DNA of 64,000 nucleotides from Salinivirgaceae bacterium (GCA_017474765.1 JAFVGW010000044.1:1-64000); one strand, 5' to 3'; counted from the first letter of the stretch, positions 23,371 to 32,904 are shown. Notes: a model not told the origin generated them from the sequence alone. Translations and numbers: made by a program.

Positions 23371-23650
23371 AGAAAAATATTTTTTCGTTGTATTTATTGA
23401 AGATAATTGAAGTGCCGACGCCCAACTTGCAAATTATCGCTGAAACGCGCCCAAACAAGGCTATCGCGCCATTTAGCTACTGCGTTGGTAATCGAAATTC
23501 AACATACTCTTGTCTAAAAAAAACACGTATTCAGTGCCTGAAAACAAATATTCTTCGATGAAATGTTCCAAAAAAGGTTTTTCGTTGGCAAATTTGTTTC
23601 TATATTTACGGAACAAGACGCCTGCGTGCTGTGATAATTAAAAAAAGACT

Positions 23651-24712
23651 ATGAACAACGAGAAATTTGAAAACAACACACTTTTGTACAAGGTGCTTGT
23701 GCACATGTCGGTCTGCATATTCATTCTGATAATGCCCGTGCTGCTCTCGCTGCACAACAATTTTAGATTCATCGGCATTTTGGAGCACTCGTGGATTCCG
23801 ACATTCTTCTATTTCATCATCTTCTATGTCAACTACTTAGTACTGGTTGACCGGGTTTTCCTGAACAAGAAGAAACTGATTTTCTTCCTGTCGAACGCCG
23901 CCTTGATGCTGCTTCTCGCCTATCTCGATCAGACTTTGAAGCCTTATCTGTTCCATCACTTCGTATGGCAAGGTCCGCACAGACCAATATTTTTTGTTTA
24001 CGGCATTCTCATGGATATGCTGACAATGGTGCTGCCACTGGTGCTGGCCGTCGCCTTCAAAACCTACGACCGCTGGCAGCAAATGGAACGCAAGCAGCAG
24101 GAAAGCGCCAACGCCCAACTTCAAACCGAGTTAAAACATCTTGAGTATCAGATACAACCGCACTTCTTCTTCAATTCGCTCAACAACATCTACTCGCTGG
24201 TCGACATATCGCCCGAGCGCGCCAAAGAGACCATCCACAACCTGAGCAAGCTGATGCGCTATCTGCTCTACGAAACCAACAACTCGCTTGTTCCGCTCGA
24301 CGGCGAGATAACTTTCATGTCGAAATACATTGAACTGATGAAACTGCGCACTGCCGCCAACACCAAGGTCGAATACTCGTTCCCCACCAACACCAACGGC
24401 ATAATGGTGGCGCCGCTGCTGTTCATCTCACTTATCGAGAACTCGTTCAAGCACGGAATCAAACCAATGGGTACTTCTGATTTGATTTTCAAAATGGAAA
24501 TCGATGGCACAAAAGTGATTTTCACCACAGAAAACCCATATTTTGAGAAAACCGGTCCCGACCTTTCGGGCGGCTCGTCAATCGGACTCGAGAACATCCG
24601 CAAGCGGCTCGAACTGCTCTACAACGGGAAATCGGTTTTCAACACCCGCATCGAAAATGATAAATATTTTGCATATTTGTCGATAGACACTGACACTGTT
24701 GAACACAAATAA
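23651..24712 (+). CDS. LytS-type sensor histidine kinase
   Basis: A 353-residue membrane kinase. Four hydrophobic segments lie in residues ~15-140, followed by a short coiled coil (RKQQESANAQLQTELKHLEYQ). The His_kinase domain has the phospho-acceptor in YQIQPHFFFNSLNN, and an ATPase part with SLIENSFKHGI (N box) and GGSSIGLENIRKRLELLY (G box). This architecture, without a periplasmic sensor domain, is typical of Bacteroidota LytS/YehU kinases. The partner regulator starts 11 bases downstream, so the two form an operon. The signal sensed is unknown. Confidence 0.92.
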   Translation: MNNEKFENNTLLYKVLVHMSVCIFILIMPVLLSLHNNFRFIGILEHSWIPTFFYFIIFYVNYLVLVDRVFLNKKKLIFFLSNAALMLLLAYLDQTLKPYLFHHFVWQGPHRPIFFVYGILMDMLTMVLPLVLAVAFKTYDRWQQMERKQQESANAQLQTELKHLEYQIQPHFFFNSLNNIYSLVDISPERAKETIHNLSKLMRYLLYETNNSLVPLDGEITFMSKYIELMKLRTAANTKVEYSFPTNTNGIMVAPLLFISLIENSFKHGIKPMGTSDLIFKMEIDGTKVIFTTENPYFEKTGPDLSGGSSIGLENIRKRLELLYNGKSVFNTRIENDKYFAYLSIDTDTVEHK

Positions 24713-24723
24713 AACGCACCATA

Positions 24724-25446
24724 ATGGAACAAAAAATAACCTGCCTGATTGCCGACGACGAGCCCATGGCTCTCGAACTTATTGAAAGCTACGTCAACAA
24801 AACCCCATTTCTGGAACTCAGGGGCAAGTGCATCAACGGTTTCGACGTGCTCGACCTGCTGGCCAAAGAGCAAATCGACCTGCTGTTTCTCGACATTCAG
24901 ATGCCCGGACTGAACGGCCTTGAACTCTCAAAAACGCTGCGCAAAAAGAACCGCGTCATCTTCACCACTGCTTTCGACAAGTACGCACTCGATGGTTTCA
25001 AGGTTGAAGCGCTCGACTATCTGCTCAAGCCGTTCGACTACAATGAGTTCCTAACGGCAGCCAACAAGGCTCTTGAGTGGTTCTCACTTCAACGTTCTGG
25101 CAAACAGCCTGTTACCAGTAACGACTATATGTTTGTGAAAGCCGACTACAAACAGATAAAAATCGATTACAGCGACATTTACTATTTCGAAGGCTTGAAG
25201 GACTATGTGAAGATTTGGCTGAAATCGCGTCCGCGCCCAATTCTGACACTGATGAGCCTCAAATCGCTCGAAGAGACTCTCCCCGCCGACCGTTTCATGC
25301 GCGTTCACCGTTCGTACATCATTGCTTTGGACGCAATCAAATCAATTGAGCGCAACTGTGTGATTATCAATGACCAACCCATTGCCGTGGCCGACAAATA
25401 CAAGGATATTTTCAACGAGTTTGTTCAGAAAAAATCGGTGCAATAA
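24724..25446 (+). CDS. LytTR-family response regulator
   Basis: A 240-residue regulator. The receiver domain (1-~120) has the acidic pair IADDEP, the phospho-acceptor in LLFLDIQMPGLNG, and the conserved TTAFDKYA and LDYLLKPF. A C-terminal LytTR DNA-binding domain (~138-235) has FVKADYKQIKIDYSDIYYFEGLKDYVKI and MRVHRSYII. It forms a pair with the kinase upstream. Targets are not visible; no obvious LytTR direct repeat was found near the operon. Confidence 0.93.
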   Translation: MEQKITCLIADDEPMALELIESYVNKTPFLELRGKCINGFDVLDLLAKEQIDLLFLDIQMPGLNGLELSKTLRKKNRVIFTTAFDKYALDGFKVEALDYLLKPFDYNEFLTAANKALEWFSLQRSGKQPVTSNDYMFVKADYKQIKIDYSDIYYFEGLKDYVKIWLKSRPRPILTLMSLKSLEETLPADRFMRVHRSYIIALDAIKSIERNCVIINDQPIAVADKYKDIFNEFVQKKSVQ

Positions 25447-25504
25447 ATCAAGGTCTGAAGTCCCATTGCTATCGGGATAAATGTTTGATGGGTTCAGAAG
25501 AAAT

Positions 25505-25645
25505 TTGGTGAATTGGTGAATTGGTGAATTGGTGAATTGGTGAATCGTAATTCATAATTCGTAATTCCTACATCCTAACTCCTAATTCCTAACTCCTAAT
25601 TCCTAACTCCTAATTCCTAACTCCTAATTCCTAACTTCTAAATCC
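25505..25645. repeat. ggtgaatt and ctaattc/ctaactc tandem repeats
   Basis: Five 8-bp units of ggtgaatt (25506-25545), then about ten 7-bp units alternating ctaactc and ctaattc (25567-25645). The second array is the reverse complement of the gagttag/ggattta type seen elsewhere. Confidence 0.85.
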
Positions 25646-25649
25646 TAAT

Positions 25650-25657
25650 TATCTTTG
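25650..25657 (+). promoter_or_regulatory. -7 box for the HAD phosphatase
   Basis: TATCTTTG. The longer reading frame would start inside this box, so the ATG at 25676 is preferred. Confidence 0.6.
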
Positions 25658-25675
25658 CGGCTCAATTTTAGTTCG

Positions 25676-26398
25676 ATGATAGAGGCTGCAAAAAAGGATT
25701 ATCTTGCGAAGACAGGTCACAAGAGTTTGAATATTAAAGGTGTTATGTTCGACATGGATGGTGTGCTGTTCGACAGTATGCCACTGCATGCCGAAGCCTG
25801 GGTTAAAACTTTCACGCAGATTGGAATACCATTCACTCATCGGCAGGTCTATCTGAACGAAGGCCGCACGGGAGCAGCTACCATCGACGAGCAGTTTCAG
25901 ATTTATTCCAACCGACACAGCACTGTCGAAGAACAACAAGAGATTTACCGCATTAAAAGCGGCATTTTCAAGCAATTGCCCAAACCAAAACTAATTCCTG
26001 GAATTGTTGATGTGGTGCAATACCTGGCCGACAACAACATTGCCCGAACGGTTGTAACAGGCTCTGGAGAAAGCTCCACCCTCGAACGTCTGGAGCAGAA
26101 TTTCCACTGTCTCTTCAACCGCTGCCTGATGGTTACAGCTCTCGATGTCAAGCAGGGCAAGCCTTACCCAGAGCCTTATCTGATGGGGCTGCAAAAACTC
26201 CGCCTCGCTCCCAACGAGGCTTTGGTTGTTGAGAATGCGCCTCTGGGCATACAAGCCGGGGTGGCTGCAGGTGTGTTCACAATAGGCGTAAACACAGGAA
26301 TTCTGGACAAATCAGACCTTGAAGCAGCGGGCGCCAATCTTGTTTTCGACAATATGTGGCAACTGCTTGAATCATTGCCTGAGATAGTGAAACAATAA
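25676..26398 (+). CDS. HAD-superfamily phosphatase (beta-phosphoglucomutase-like)
   Basis: A 240-residue HAD subfamily IA enzyme. Motif I is FDMDGVLFDS (nucleophile Asp near 24), motif II VVTGSGE, motif III QGKPYPEPY, and motif IV VVENAPLGIQAG. The helical cap begins after motif I (MPLHAEAW). This combination resembles beta-phosphoglucomutase and sugar-phosphate phosphatases; whether it is a mutase or phosphatase cannot be decided. It is cytosolic and monocistronic, ending 10 bases before the convergent CNNM gene. Confidence 0.87.
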   Translation: MIEAAKKDYLAKTGHKSLNIKGVMFDMDGVLFDSMPLHAEAWVKTFTQIGIPFTHRQVYLNEGRTGAATIDEQFQIYSNRHSTVEEQQEIYRIKSGIFKQLPKPKLIPGIVDVVQYLADNNIARTVVTGSGESSTLERLEQNFHCLFNRCLMVTALDVKQGKPYPEPYLMGLQKLRLAPNEALVVENAPLGIQAGVAAGVFTIGVNTGILDKSDLEAAGANLVFDNMWQLLESLPEIVKQ

Positions 26399-26408
26399 TT
26401 TCAAAAAG

Positions 26409-27467
26409 CTACCTTTCTCTGCCATCAGCTTTTCCCGAGAAGTCAATCACCGCCGACCTACGATGCCACCGCTCTTTGGCGAATTTCTGCATATCAATTT
26501 GAGTATCAGACTCATCGGTAATTTCCATACCAAGCAGCGTCTCAACCACATCTTCCATTGTGGCAATGCCTTCCATACCGCCATACTCGTCAATCACAAG
26601 GGCAATCTGCTGCTTGCGGGTAATCAGAATGTTGTAGAAATTGTAAATCGACGTGTTCTCGTAACAGTTGATTATCGGTCGGCGCAAGTTCTTGAGTTTC
26701 ACGTTCTTCTTGCCTTCGGCCAAATAGAGCAGAATGTCCGATTTGAGCACAAAGCCTGTGATGTCGTCAATGGAATCTTTGTAGACAGGGATTCGCGAGT
26801 AGCGCAGATTCTCTTTGTTGCTGAAAAAACGCTCGAGAGTGGTGTTCTCGCTGGCGGCCACAACCACCGTTCGCGGCGTCATCACACTCTTCACTTTCAG
26901 CGATTTAAGTTTCACAAGGTTGTTGATAATCTTGCCTTCGCTCGACTCGAAAACGCCTTCTCGCTCACCAATGTTGGCCAATGCGGCAATCTCTTCGCGG
27001 CTCACCGTCTGTCCGCGGCGGCGCGAGAAAAGTTTGGTCAGCGATTCCGACACAAGCACTATTGGATAGATGATATATATCAGTCCCTGAACAATATACG
27101 CTATCGGAACGCACAATTCGCGCCAATAGTTTGAGCCGATTGACTTTGGAATTATCTCAGAAAAGACCAAAATCAGCACCGTGAGCACGCCCGAAGCGAT
27201 GCCGAAAAACTCGCTTCCGAACACCGCAACCGCCTGAGCGCCAACGCCCGCCGCGCCAATGGTGTTGGCAATGGTGTTGAGCGACAGAATGGCCGCCAAC
27301 GGACGGTCGATGTTGCGCTTGAGCCGCACCAAAATGCGTCCGCCCCTGCCCTTGTGCGCCACCGATTCGGCATAAGAAATTGATGTTGAGAGCATTACCG
27401 ATTCTGATACCGAACACAGAAACGATACCAACAGCGCGGTTGAAAGATAAACTATAAGCAGAAACAT
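26409..27467 (-). CDS. CNNM/CorC-type membrane protein with CBS pair
   Basis: A 352-residue protein. The N-terminal DUF21/CNNM transmembrane domain (~1-140, three or four helices) contains SVSESVMLS and FSEIIPKSIG. A pair of CBS domains follows (~180-320, with MTPRTVVVAA and VIDEYGGMEGIATMEDVVETLLG). The C-terminal CorC/HlyC domain seen in longer relatives is absent, so this is the short form. Related proteins are linked to Mg2+ or cobalt efflux. The gene lies 24 bases downstream of SiaC copy 2 and may share its transcript. Confidence 0.85.
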   Translation of the reverse strand: MFLLIVYLSTALLVSFLCSVSESVMLSTSISYAESVAHKGRGGRILVRLKRNIDRPLAAILSLNTIANTIGAAGVGAQAVAVFGSEFFGIASGVLTVLILVFSEIIPKSIGSNYWRELCVPIAYIVQGLIYIIYPIVLVSESLTKLFSRRRGQTVSREEIAALANIGEREGVFESSEGKIINNLVKLKSLKVKSVMTPRTVVVAASENTTLERFFSNKENLRYSRIPVYKDSIDDITGFVLKSDILLYLAEGKKNVKLKNLRRPIINCYENTSIYNFYNILITRKQQIALVIDEYGGMEGIATMEDVVETLLGMEITDESDTQIDMQKFAKERWHRRSAVIDFSGKADGRER

Positions 27468-27491
27468 CTGAATATCAACAAGAAGACTTTC

Positions 27492-27896
27492 CTATGCCTG
27501 AACCGTCAGTTTTTTAAATTCGAACGGCACTTTCACAATCTGCTGATAATCATTGCCCAAATCGAGCATATCTTCATCGGAATAGTACCAAACGATTGTC
27601 ACATCGGCACCCGTTTCAAACAGACTTTCAAACTGTTGCATAATCTGAAGCAGATACTTCGATGTGCTGGTGTTGAAATACTCAAGTTCCATGTGAAATT
27701 CGGTTTTCTCGGCAGGATGCTTGATATATTGCTCAATCCACTTTGTAATCGGCTCGTAGAAACGAATCGAATTTTCAAGAATCGACCGCCCCAAGAGCCT
27801 GAACTGGCCTGTTGTGGCGTTGAAAATCACTGTGGGGCGGCTGGTGTTGCCGTCTATCTGGAAAACGCTGGCTGTTATAGTGTCCATCCGATTCAA
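27492..27896 (-). CDS. SiaC-family (DUF1987) regulatory phosphoprotein, copy 2
   Basis: A 134-residue DUF1987 protein with the phospho-site region YFNTSTSKYLLQIMQ and the later WYYSDEDMLDLGNDY. It is about 30-40% similar by eye to copies 1 and 3. It has its own -7 box and is followed after 24 bases by the CNNM gene, the only copy with a possible co-transcribed partner. It probably acts as a phospho-switch adaptor; kinase and phosphatase partners are not adjacent. Confidence 0.78.
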   Translation of the reverse strand: MNRMDTITASVFQIDGNTSRPTVIFNATTGQFRLLGRSILENSIRFYEPITKWIEQYIKHPAEKTEFHMELEYFNTSTSKYLLQIMQQFESLFETGADVTIVWYYSDEDMLDLGNDYQQIVKVPFEFKKLTVQA

Positions 27897-27906
27897 TTTT
27901 ATTCGA

Positions 27907-27914
27907 CAAAAGTA
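27907..27914 (-). promoter_or_regulatory. -7 box for SiaC copy 2
   Basis: TACTTTTG on the minus strand, 11 bases before the ATG. Confidence 0.5.
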
Positions 27915-28048
27915 TTTAAATATTGCAACAATACAAACGTTTGCATAAAATGATTACGTGAAAAAAGCCGATTTGTTTCAAACATTTCATCTGTTCGCAA
28001 ACATTTTAAAAAAAACACCGCCGACATACATTTATCGCACAAGATGTC

Positions 28049-28056
28049 TATATTTG
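28049..28056 (+). promoter_or_regulatory. -7 box for the SGNH hydrolase
   Basis: TATATTTG, 31 bases before the ATG at 28087. It lies inside the longer frame from 27958, which it argues against. Confidence 0.55.
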
Positions 28057-28086
28057 GCTACGATTTTTCGTAATAAACACAAAACA

Positions 28087-28731
28087 ATGAGACATAATAT
28101 TTTATTTGCAGCAATAGCAGCACTTTCGCTTACGGCGTGCGGTGGCAGCGAGCAAATCCGCGTGGCCTGCGTGGGCGACAGCATCACCGAAGGCCACGGC
28201 ATCAAAATCCAAAGCCGCGATGACTATCCTGTGGTGCTGAACCGCATTTTGGGCAACGGCTACAGCGTGCAGAACTGCGGAAAAAGCGGCACCACGGTGC
28301 AAAAAGATGCCGATTATCCGTACTGGATTTGCAAGGAATTCTCGAACGCCGTGGCGCTCAACGCCGACATTGTGGTCATCAAACTGGGCACCAACGACAC
28401 CAAGCCGCAGAACTGGAATGCCGAGCGTTTCAAAACTGACTATCAGTCGCTTATCGACACTTTGAAAACGAAAGGGCGCAACCCGCAGATTTTTGTCTGC
28501 ACCCCCGCCCCCGCTTTCAGCCACGGCTGGGGCATCAACGACTCGGTGATTGTGGCAGGCGTGATTCCGGCCGTGACCCAAATTGCAAAAGCAAACAACC
28601 TGACAATCATCGATTTGCATAAAGAATTGGCCGGCAAGCAAGAATATTTTGCTGTTGACGGCATCCACCCCGACGAGCTGGGTGCCGCATACATGGCCGA
28701 AATCATCGCGAAAGCAATCAAGAAAGACTAA
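28087..28731 (+). CDS. SGNH/GDSL hydrolase lipoprotein
   Basis: A 214-residue lipoprotein (lipobox LTAC near Cys17). The SGNH blocks are in order: CVGDSITEGHG (nucleophile Ser), CGKSGTT (Gly), KLGTNDTK (Asn) and DGIHPDELG (Asp and His). Such enzymes are often acetyl or acyl esterases acting on polysaccharides. It is followed after 20 bases by a second esterase gene, so the two form an operon that probably removes ester groups from glycans at the cell surface. Confidence 0.87.
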   Translation: MRHNILFAAIAALSLTACGGSEQIRVACVGDSITEGHGIKIQSRDDYPVVLNRILGNGYSVQNCGKSGTTVQKDADYPYWICKEFSNAVALNADIVVIKLGTNDTKPQNWNAERFKTDYQSLIDTLKTKGRNPQIFVCTPAPAFSHGWGINDSVIVAGVIPAVTQIAKANNLTIIDLHKELAGKQEYFAVDGIHPDELGAAYMAEIIAKAIKKD

Positions 28732-28751
28732 CAACTTAATACAATAAAGTA

Positions 28752-29708
28752 ATGAAAACCACTATTTTATCAGCAATGGCAGCCATCTGCCTGACAGCCG
28801 CTACACAAACGGCAAACGCGCAGTTCCCCGGAATGCCCGCACCGAAGGAACCGCAAAAAATCATCGACCTTTGGAATGGCAAGATTCCGGGCGCAAAAAA
28901 CGTTGACGCGAGCAAACTCGACGAAGTAAGCACCAAATCTTTCTTTGCGAGAGATATTAAGGTGCCGTCGATAGCCTACTACCCTGCCGACGAGAACCCG
29001 ACAGGCACGGCAGTTGTTGTCTGCCCCGGCGGCAGCTATGCTGGTCTGTCATACGCTTTTGAAGGCGTCAACCAAGCAGCATGGCTCAACTCTATCGGCA
29101 TTTCGGCCTTTGTTTTGCGCTATCGCATGCCAAAAGATGAGTTTATGGAAAAACGCTGCGACGGCCCGCTGCAGGACGCTCAGCAGGCTATTCGCTACGT
29201 GCGCAGCCACGCCGCTGAGTACGGTATCAACCCTGACCATATCGGAATTGTGGGCTTCTCGGCGGGCGGACATCTGGCTTCGGTGGCATCGACTCACTTC
29301 AACGACGAAGTGTACAAACCGACTGAAAATGTGAGCGCAAGACCCGATTTCGCAGTACTCGTCTACCCTGTCATCACCATGGAACCGAGCTACAGCGAAA
29401 AAGGCACGCGCGAGTCTCTTATCGGCCCCGACGCTGACCAAGCTTTAATCGATCGTTTCTCGAGCGAGAAACAGGTTACCAAAGAAACACCGACGACATT
29501 CCTGGCTCACGCCATGAACGACAAACTGGTGCCTTACACAAACAGCGTCAATTACGCCAACGCTTTGCGCGAAAAGGGCGTTGAGTGCGAGCTGCACCTT
29601 TATGCCCGCGGCGACCACGGTCTTGGCGCAAGAAACCCGATTGAAACTCAAGCCTTCTGGCACGACGCCTGCGAGAAATGGCTGCGCATGAACGGATGGA
29701 CGAAGTGA
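28752..29708 (+). CDS. Exported alpha/beta-hydrolase (acetyl-esterase type)
   Basis: A 318-residue exported enzyme (signal peptide ending TANAQ). The oxyanion and nucleophile motifs are PGGSYAGLSYAFEG and GFSAGGHLAS; the acid and base are in HAMNDKLVPY and RGDHGLG. The fold and motifs match BD-FAE/carbohydrate-esterase-like hydrolases found in Bacteroidota. It is the second gene of an operon with the SGNH hydrolase. The substrate (xylan acetyl, feruloyl or other esters) cannot be read directly. Confidence 0.85.
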   Translation: MKTTILSAMAAICLTAATQTANAQFPGMPAPKEPQKIIDLWNGKIPGAKNVDASKLDEVSTKSFFARDIKVPSIAYYPADENPTGTAVVVCPGGSYAGLSYAFEGVNQAAWLNSIGISAFVLRYRMPKDEFMEKRCDGPLQDAQQAIRYVRSHAAEYGINPDHIGIVGFSAGGHLASVASTHFNDEVYKPTENVSARPDFAVLVYPVITMEPSYSEKGTRESLIGPDADQALIDRFSSEKQVTKETPTTFLAHAMNDKLVPYTNSVNYANALREKGVECELHLYARGDHGLGARNPIETQAFWHDACEKWLRMNGWTK

Positions 29709-29730
29709 TTTAGGATTTAGGATTTAGAGA
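29709..29730. repeat. ggattta repeat
   Basis: Two to three 7-bp ttaggat units directly after the esterase stop. Confidence 0.65.
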
Positions 29731-29783
29731 ATAGGCTGGATTGCTTTGCTTTCCGGCCTTTTTTGTTTCTGCACAGCAAATGC

Positions 29784-29791
29784 TATCTTTG
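29784..29791 (+). promoter_or_regulatory. Promoter of mnmE
   Basis: TATCTTTG with a TTTG at 29762-29765 upstream (18-base spacer), close to the full Bacteroidota -33/-7 pattern, 17 bases before the ATG. Confidence 0.65.
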
Positions 29792-29808
29792 CGCAAAATT
29801 TCTGACTG

Positions 29809-31188
29809 ATGGATTTTTCCGACACAATCTGCGCTATATCAACAGCACCCGGAAGCGGTGCCATTGCTCTTGTGCGCTTAAGCGGGGCTGATGCACTGAC
29901 TGTAGCCAGCCGTGTTTTCAATGCAAAACGGAAGAATTTCGACATTGCCGCAATGCCATCGCACACAGCGGCTTTCGGCACCATCAGCAACCAATCAGGC
30001 ATTATCGACGAAGTGGTGATGACCGTTTTCCGCACCCCCCACTCTTTCACGGGCGAAGATGTTGTTGAATTCGGCTGCCATGGTTCTCAATACATTCAGC
30101 AGCAGATTCTGCAAACACTCATTGCCAATGGTGCACGGATGGCCGCCCCCGGCGAGTTCACCCAGCGTGCTTTTCTGAACGGCAAAATGGACCTGTCGCA
30201 GGCCGAAGCCGTAGCCGACCTGATTGCCTCAACCGGCGCCGCATCGCACCGAGTGGCGCTGAACCAGATGCGCGGCGGCATATCAACCGAACTGGCGCAC
30301 CTGCGCGACGAATTGCTGAAAACCATCTCGCTGGTTGAACTGGAACTCGATTTCAGCGAGGAGGACGTTGAGTTTGCCGACCGCTCGCAACTGCGCACAC
30401 TACTTAATAATATAGGTGCTGAAATCGACCGATTAATAAAATCGTTCACTCTGGGCAACGCCATCAAAAACGGCGTGCCTGTGGCCATAATCGGTGAGCC
30501 GAATGTGGGCAAATCCACTCTGCTGAACGCAATTTTGAAGGAAGACCGCGCCATTGTGAGCGACATTGCCGGCACCACCCGCGACGCCATTGAGGACACC
30601 ATCAACATCGAAGGCGTAACTTACAGGTTCATCGACACCGCCGGTATCCGCCAGACGACCGACACGATTGAAAATCTTGGCATTGAGAAGACATTCGAGA
30701 AGATTAGCCACGCGGCCATTGTGATTGCAATGTTCGATGCCGCCGACAGCGCCGAAAAAATCACCTCATCGCTCGGTGAGATTGAATCCAAAATGGCTAA
30801 CGACGCTGCTCTGATTGTGGTGCTGAACAAGTGCGACCTTCACAGCACCAACCTCCCATCTGTGAGCAGCCCGAAATTGCTCGGACAGGTGTCGATTTCG
30901 GCCAAAAGCGGGAATATAGACAGTCTTATTACGCTGCTAACCAGCAAAATGCACCAGCAAAACACCGATGATGTGATTATCACCAACGCCCGCCACTACA
31001 ACGCCCTTCTGCTTGCCCGCGAAGCCCTCAACCGCGCCTCCGACAAGCTGAACCTCAACACCGAAACCGACCTTCTGGCCATTGATATCCACGATGTTAT
31101 CGACAACCTCGGCTCAATCCTCGGCTCCGAAATAACACCAGACGAGGTCTTGGGAAATATCTTCAGCCACTTCTGCATCGGAAAATGA
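29809..31188 (+). CDS. mnmE: tRNA uridine-5-carboxymethylaminomethyl GTPase MnmE
   Basis: A 459-residue GTPase that with MnmG modifies U34 of certain tRNAs. It has an N-terminal formyl-THF-binding domain (TICAISTAPGSGAIALVRLSG), a central helical domain, and an inserted Ras-like G domain with GEPNVGKST (G1), DIAGTTRD (G2) and DTAGIR (G3), plus NKCD (G4). The C-terminal CIGK holds the family's conserved cysteine. Length and ends are standard. It is monocistronic, with a strong promoter and terminator. Confidence 0.97.
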   Translation: MDFSDTICAISTAPGSGAIALVRLSGADALTVASRVFNAKRKNFDIAAMPSHTAAFGTISNQSGIIDEVVMTVFRTPHSFTGEDVVEFGCHGSQYIQQQILQTLIANGARMAAPGEFTQRAFLNGKMDLSQAEAVADLIASTGAASHRVALNQMRGGISTELAHLRDELLKTISLVELELDFSEEDVEFADRSQLRTLLNNIGAEIDRLIKSFTLGNAIKNGVPVAIIGEPNVGKSTLLNAILKEDRAIVSDIAGTTRDAIEDTINIEGVTYRFIDTAGIRQTTDTIENLGIEKTFEKISHAAIVIAMFDAADSAEKITSSLGEIESKMANDAALIVVLNKCDLHSTNLPSVSSPKLLGQVSISAKSGNIDSLITLLTSKMHQQNTDDVIITNARHYNALLLAREALNRASDKLNLNTETDLLAIDIHDVIDNLGSILGSEITPDEVLGNIFSHFCIGK

Positions 31189-31190
31189 CA

Positions 31191-31222
31191 AAAAAAGAGC
31201 CGCTGATTAGCGGCTCATATTT
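31191..31222. terminator. Bidirectional terminator between mnmE and the lipoprotein gene
   Basis: gagccgct (31197-31204)/agcggctc (31209-31216) with an A-tract before and a T-tract after, so it can serve both convergent genes. Confidence 0.8.
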
Positions 31223-31239
31223 TTGCAAGAAATTTTCAA

Positions 31240-32889
31240 TCACATACGTTTATAGATAAATTGTCTCTCCGCACGAACACATTCAACACCTTCTGGTACG
31301 TGATCATATGTATCATATACCGATTCTGTTTCAGGAACATAGTAACAGTATTCATACAAAATTAGAGTATCTCCTGAAAGTGAGAATTTATATAAATCCT
31401 CCTCATCATCGTCCCACACAAACTTTAAAACATCATCATTGATGGAATAAATGCCTAAATCTGCTTCTTTTTCGCCTTCTTCCGTAAACCATTCATTAGA
31501 AAAATTGCCATCACTGGCGAAATCAAGATAATCTACACCCAGTTCTTCTACAGAAACACTAAAGGACACACCTTCTCCTATCATTTTGGCACCAGTTATT
31601 TCCCATCTACCGACAATACTGTTAGCAACAACCTCTCCCTCACCGTTATCAATTATTGGTTCATGCGGCAGAGGCTCTTCGTTATTGTTCTCCTCGTTTT
31701 CGACAGGCTTAATGTTGCTGTTCTCCTCCGGAAGTATTTGTGGGATTGGATCATCGTTATTCTCATTCTGTCCGTTTTCGGGGTTTTGATTATTGCCATT
31801 TTCGTTTTGCTCATTTTCAGGATTTTGAGAATTATTATTCTCTTTCTGCTGATTCTCAGTGTTTTCCCCGTTGTTCTCCTCGGGCTCAGGCTCAGGTTCG
31901 CGTCCAATTGATGCTGTATCAGGTTCTTTGCCGCTTTGTTGCGCTGCGACAATATCGCGTTTGTGCAAACCTTCAATAGCCGAAGCCGAATAAACCATAA
32001 TAACATTGCTGCCATCGAGGTTGATTGACTTATAAATCAGCTGGCCCTTGGCGTTCTTGTCCTTCATGTGCTCTTTGGCGTAAGCCTTGGCAACATCGCT
32101 GTTTTTGCAAACACAGATAACCGAGCCGCTAACAACATTGCCGCCATTGTCGATTTTGTAAGAATAAACAGCTGCAACACCTGCTTTCACAAGCGTAAAC
32201 TCGATTGTTGAGTCGGTGCTGATGATGGCGCCAACCGAATCTCTGTCGAAATTGTAGTTTGTTTTTCGGTTGTTCTCGGCCTCCTGCTTCTTTGCATCAG
32301 TCTCCTCTTTTGCTTTATTGGCATCGTTCTTCTTTCGCTGCTCACCAAGTTGCTTCGCCAGATTATTGTAAATTGATTCCGCCACAGCGTAGGTCATGTT
32401 TTCAAGCGTTTCCTTCTTGTAATTGCAAATCACCTTCGAGCCTTCAACAGTTATATCATAAGATACCGTATCGGTCAGCATCGAATCGCGCACCATCTGG
32501 GCATTTGCATCTGAGCCGCAATTGATTACCATTGACGCCTCAACGATTGGCAAATCTTTTTTGTCGACTGTTTGATTGGTTGACAAATCAGTTGCCGGAA
32601 CGCTGTCTGCAGGTTCCACCTCGCCGCCTGCGTTGTATTTGAAAGTGAAAGTTATGTCCTCTTTCAAATCGAAGGGTTTGATATACTCAATTGTTTGAAC
32701 AAAAGACAGTTCCGAATTCTCGTCCTTCAACTCGCTAAGCGACATTTTGTATTGAACATCACCATCGGTGAACAAAACGGCTTCTTCATTGTTGTTGTCA
32801 TCTTCACTATCGCCTTTGCACGACGCGAAATTTAAAGCCAGCGCAGCCGCTCCGGCCATCAAAAGCATGTTTCTAAAAATTTTCTTCAT
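31240..32889 (-). CDS. Lipoprotein with Asn/Glu-rich linker and lipocalin-like C-terminus
   Basis: A 549-residue lipoprotein starting at the ATG at 32889 (lipobox LNFASC). The N-terminal ~290 residues are uncharacterised and beta-rich, with a charged coiled-coil stretch (KKNDANKAKEETDAKKQEAENNRK). A ~90-residue low-complexity spacer rich in Asn, Glu, Gln and Pro (NPENEQNENGNNQNPENGQN) follows. The C-terminal ~120 residues look like a lipocalin-like family domain (VGRWEITGAK, YSINDDVLKFVWDDDEEDLY). Function unknown. The longer frame upstream covers the -7 box and is rejected. Confidence 0.7.
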   Translation of the reverse strand: MKKIFRNMLLMAGAAALALNFASCKGDSEDDNNNEEAVLFTDGDVQYKMSLSELKDENSELSFVQTIEYIKPFDLKEDITFTFKYNAGGEVEPADSVPATDLSTNQTVDKKDLPIVEASMVINCGSDANAQMVRDSMLTDTVSYDITVEGSKVICNYKKETLENMTYAVAESIYNNLAKQLGEQRKKNDANKAKEETDAKKQEAENNRKTNYNFDRDSVGAIISTDSTIEFTLVKAGVAAVYSYKIDNGGNVVSGSVICVCKNSDVAKAYAKEHMKDKNAKGQLIYKSINLDGSNVIMVYSASAIEGLHKRDIVAAQQSGKEPDTASIGREPEPEPEENNGENTENQQKENNNSQNPENEQNENGNNQNPENGQNENNDDPIPQILPEENSNIKPVENEENNNEEPLPHEPIIDNGEGEVVANSIVGRWEITGAKMIGEGVSFSVSVEELGVDYLDFASDGNFSNEWFTEEGEKEADLGIYSINDDVLKFVWDDDEEDLYKFSLSGDTLILYEYCYYVPETESVYDTYDHVPEGVECVRAERQFIYKRM

Positions 32890-32904
32890 AACCATAAATT
32901 TAGT

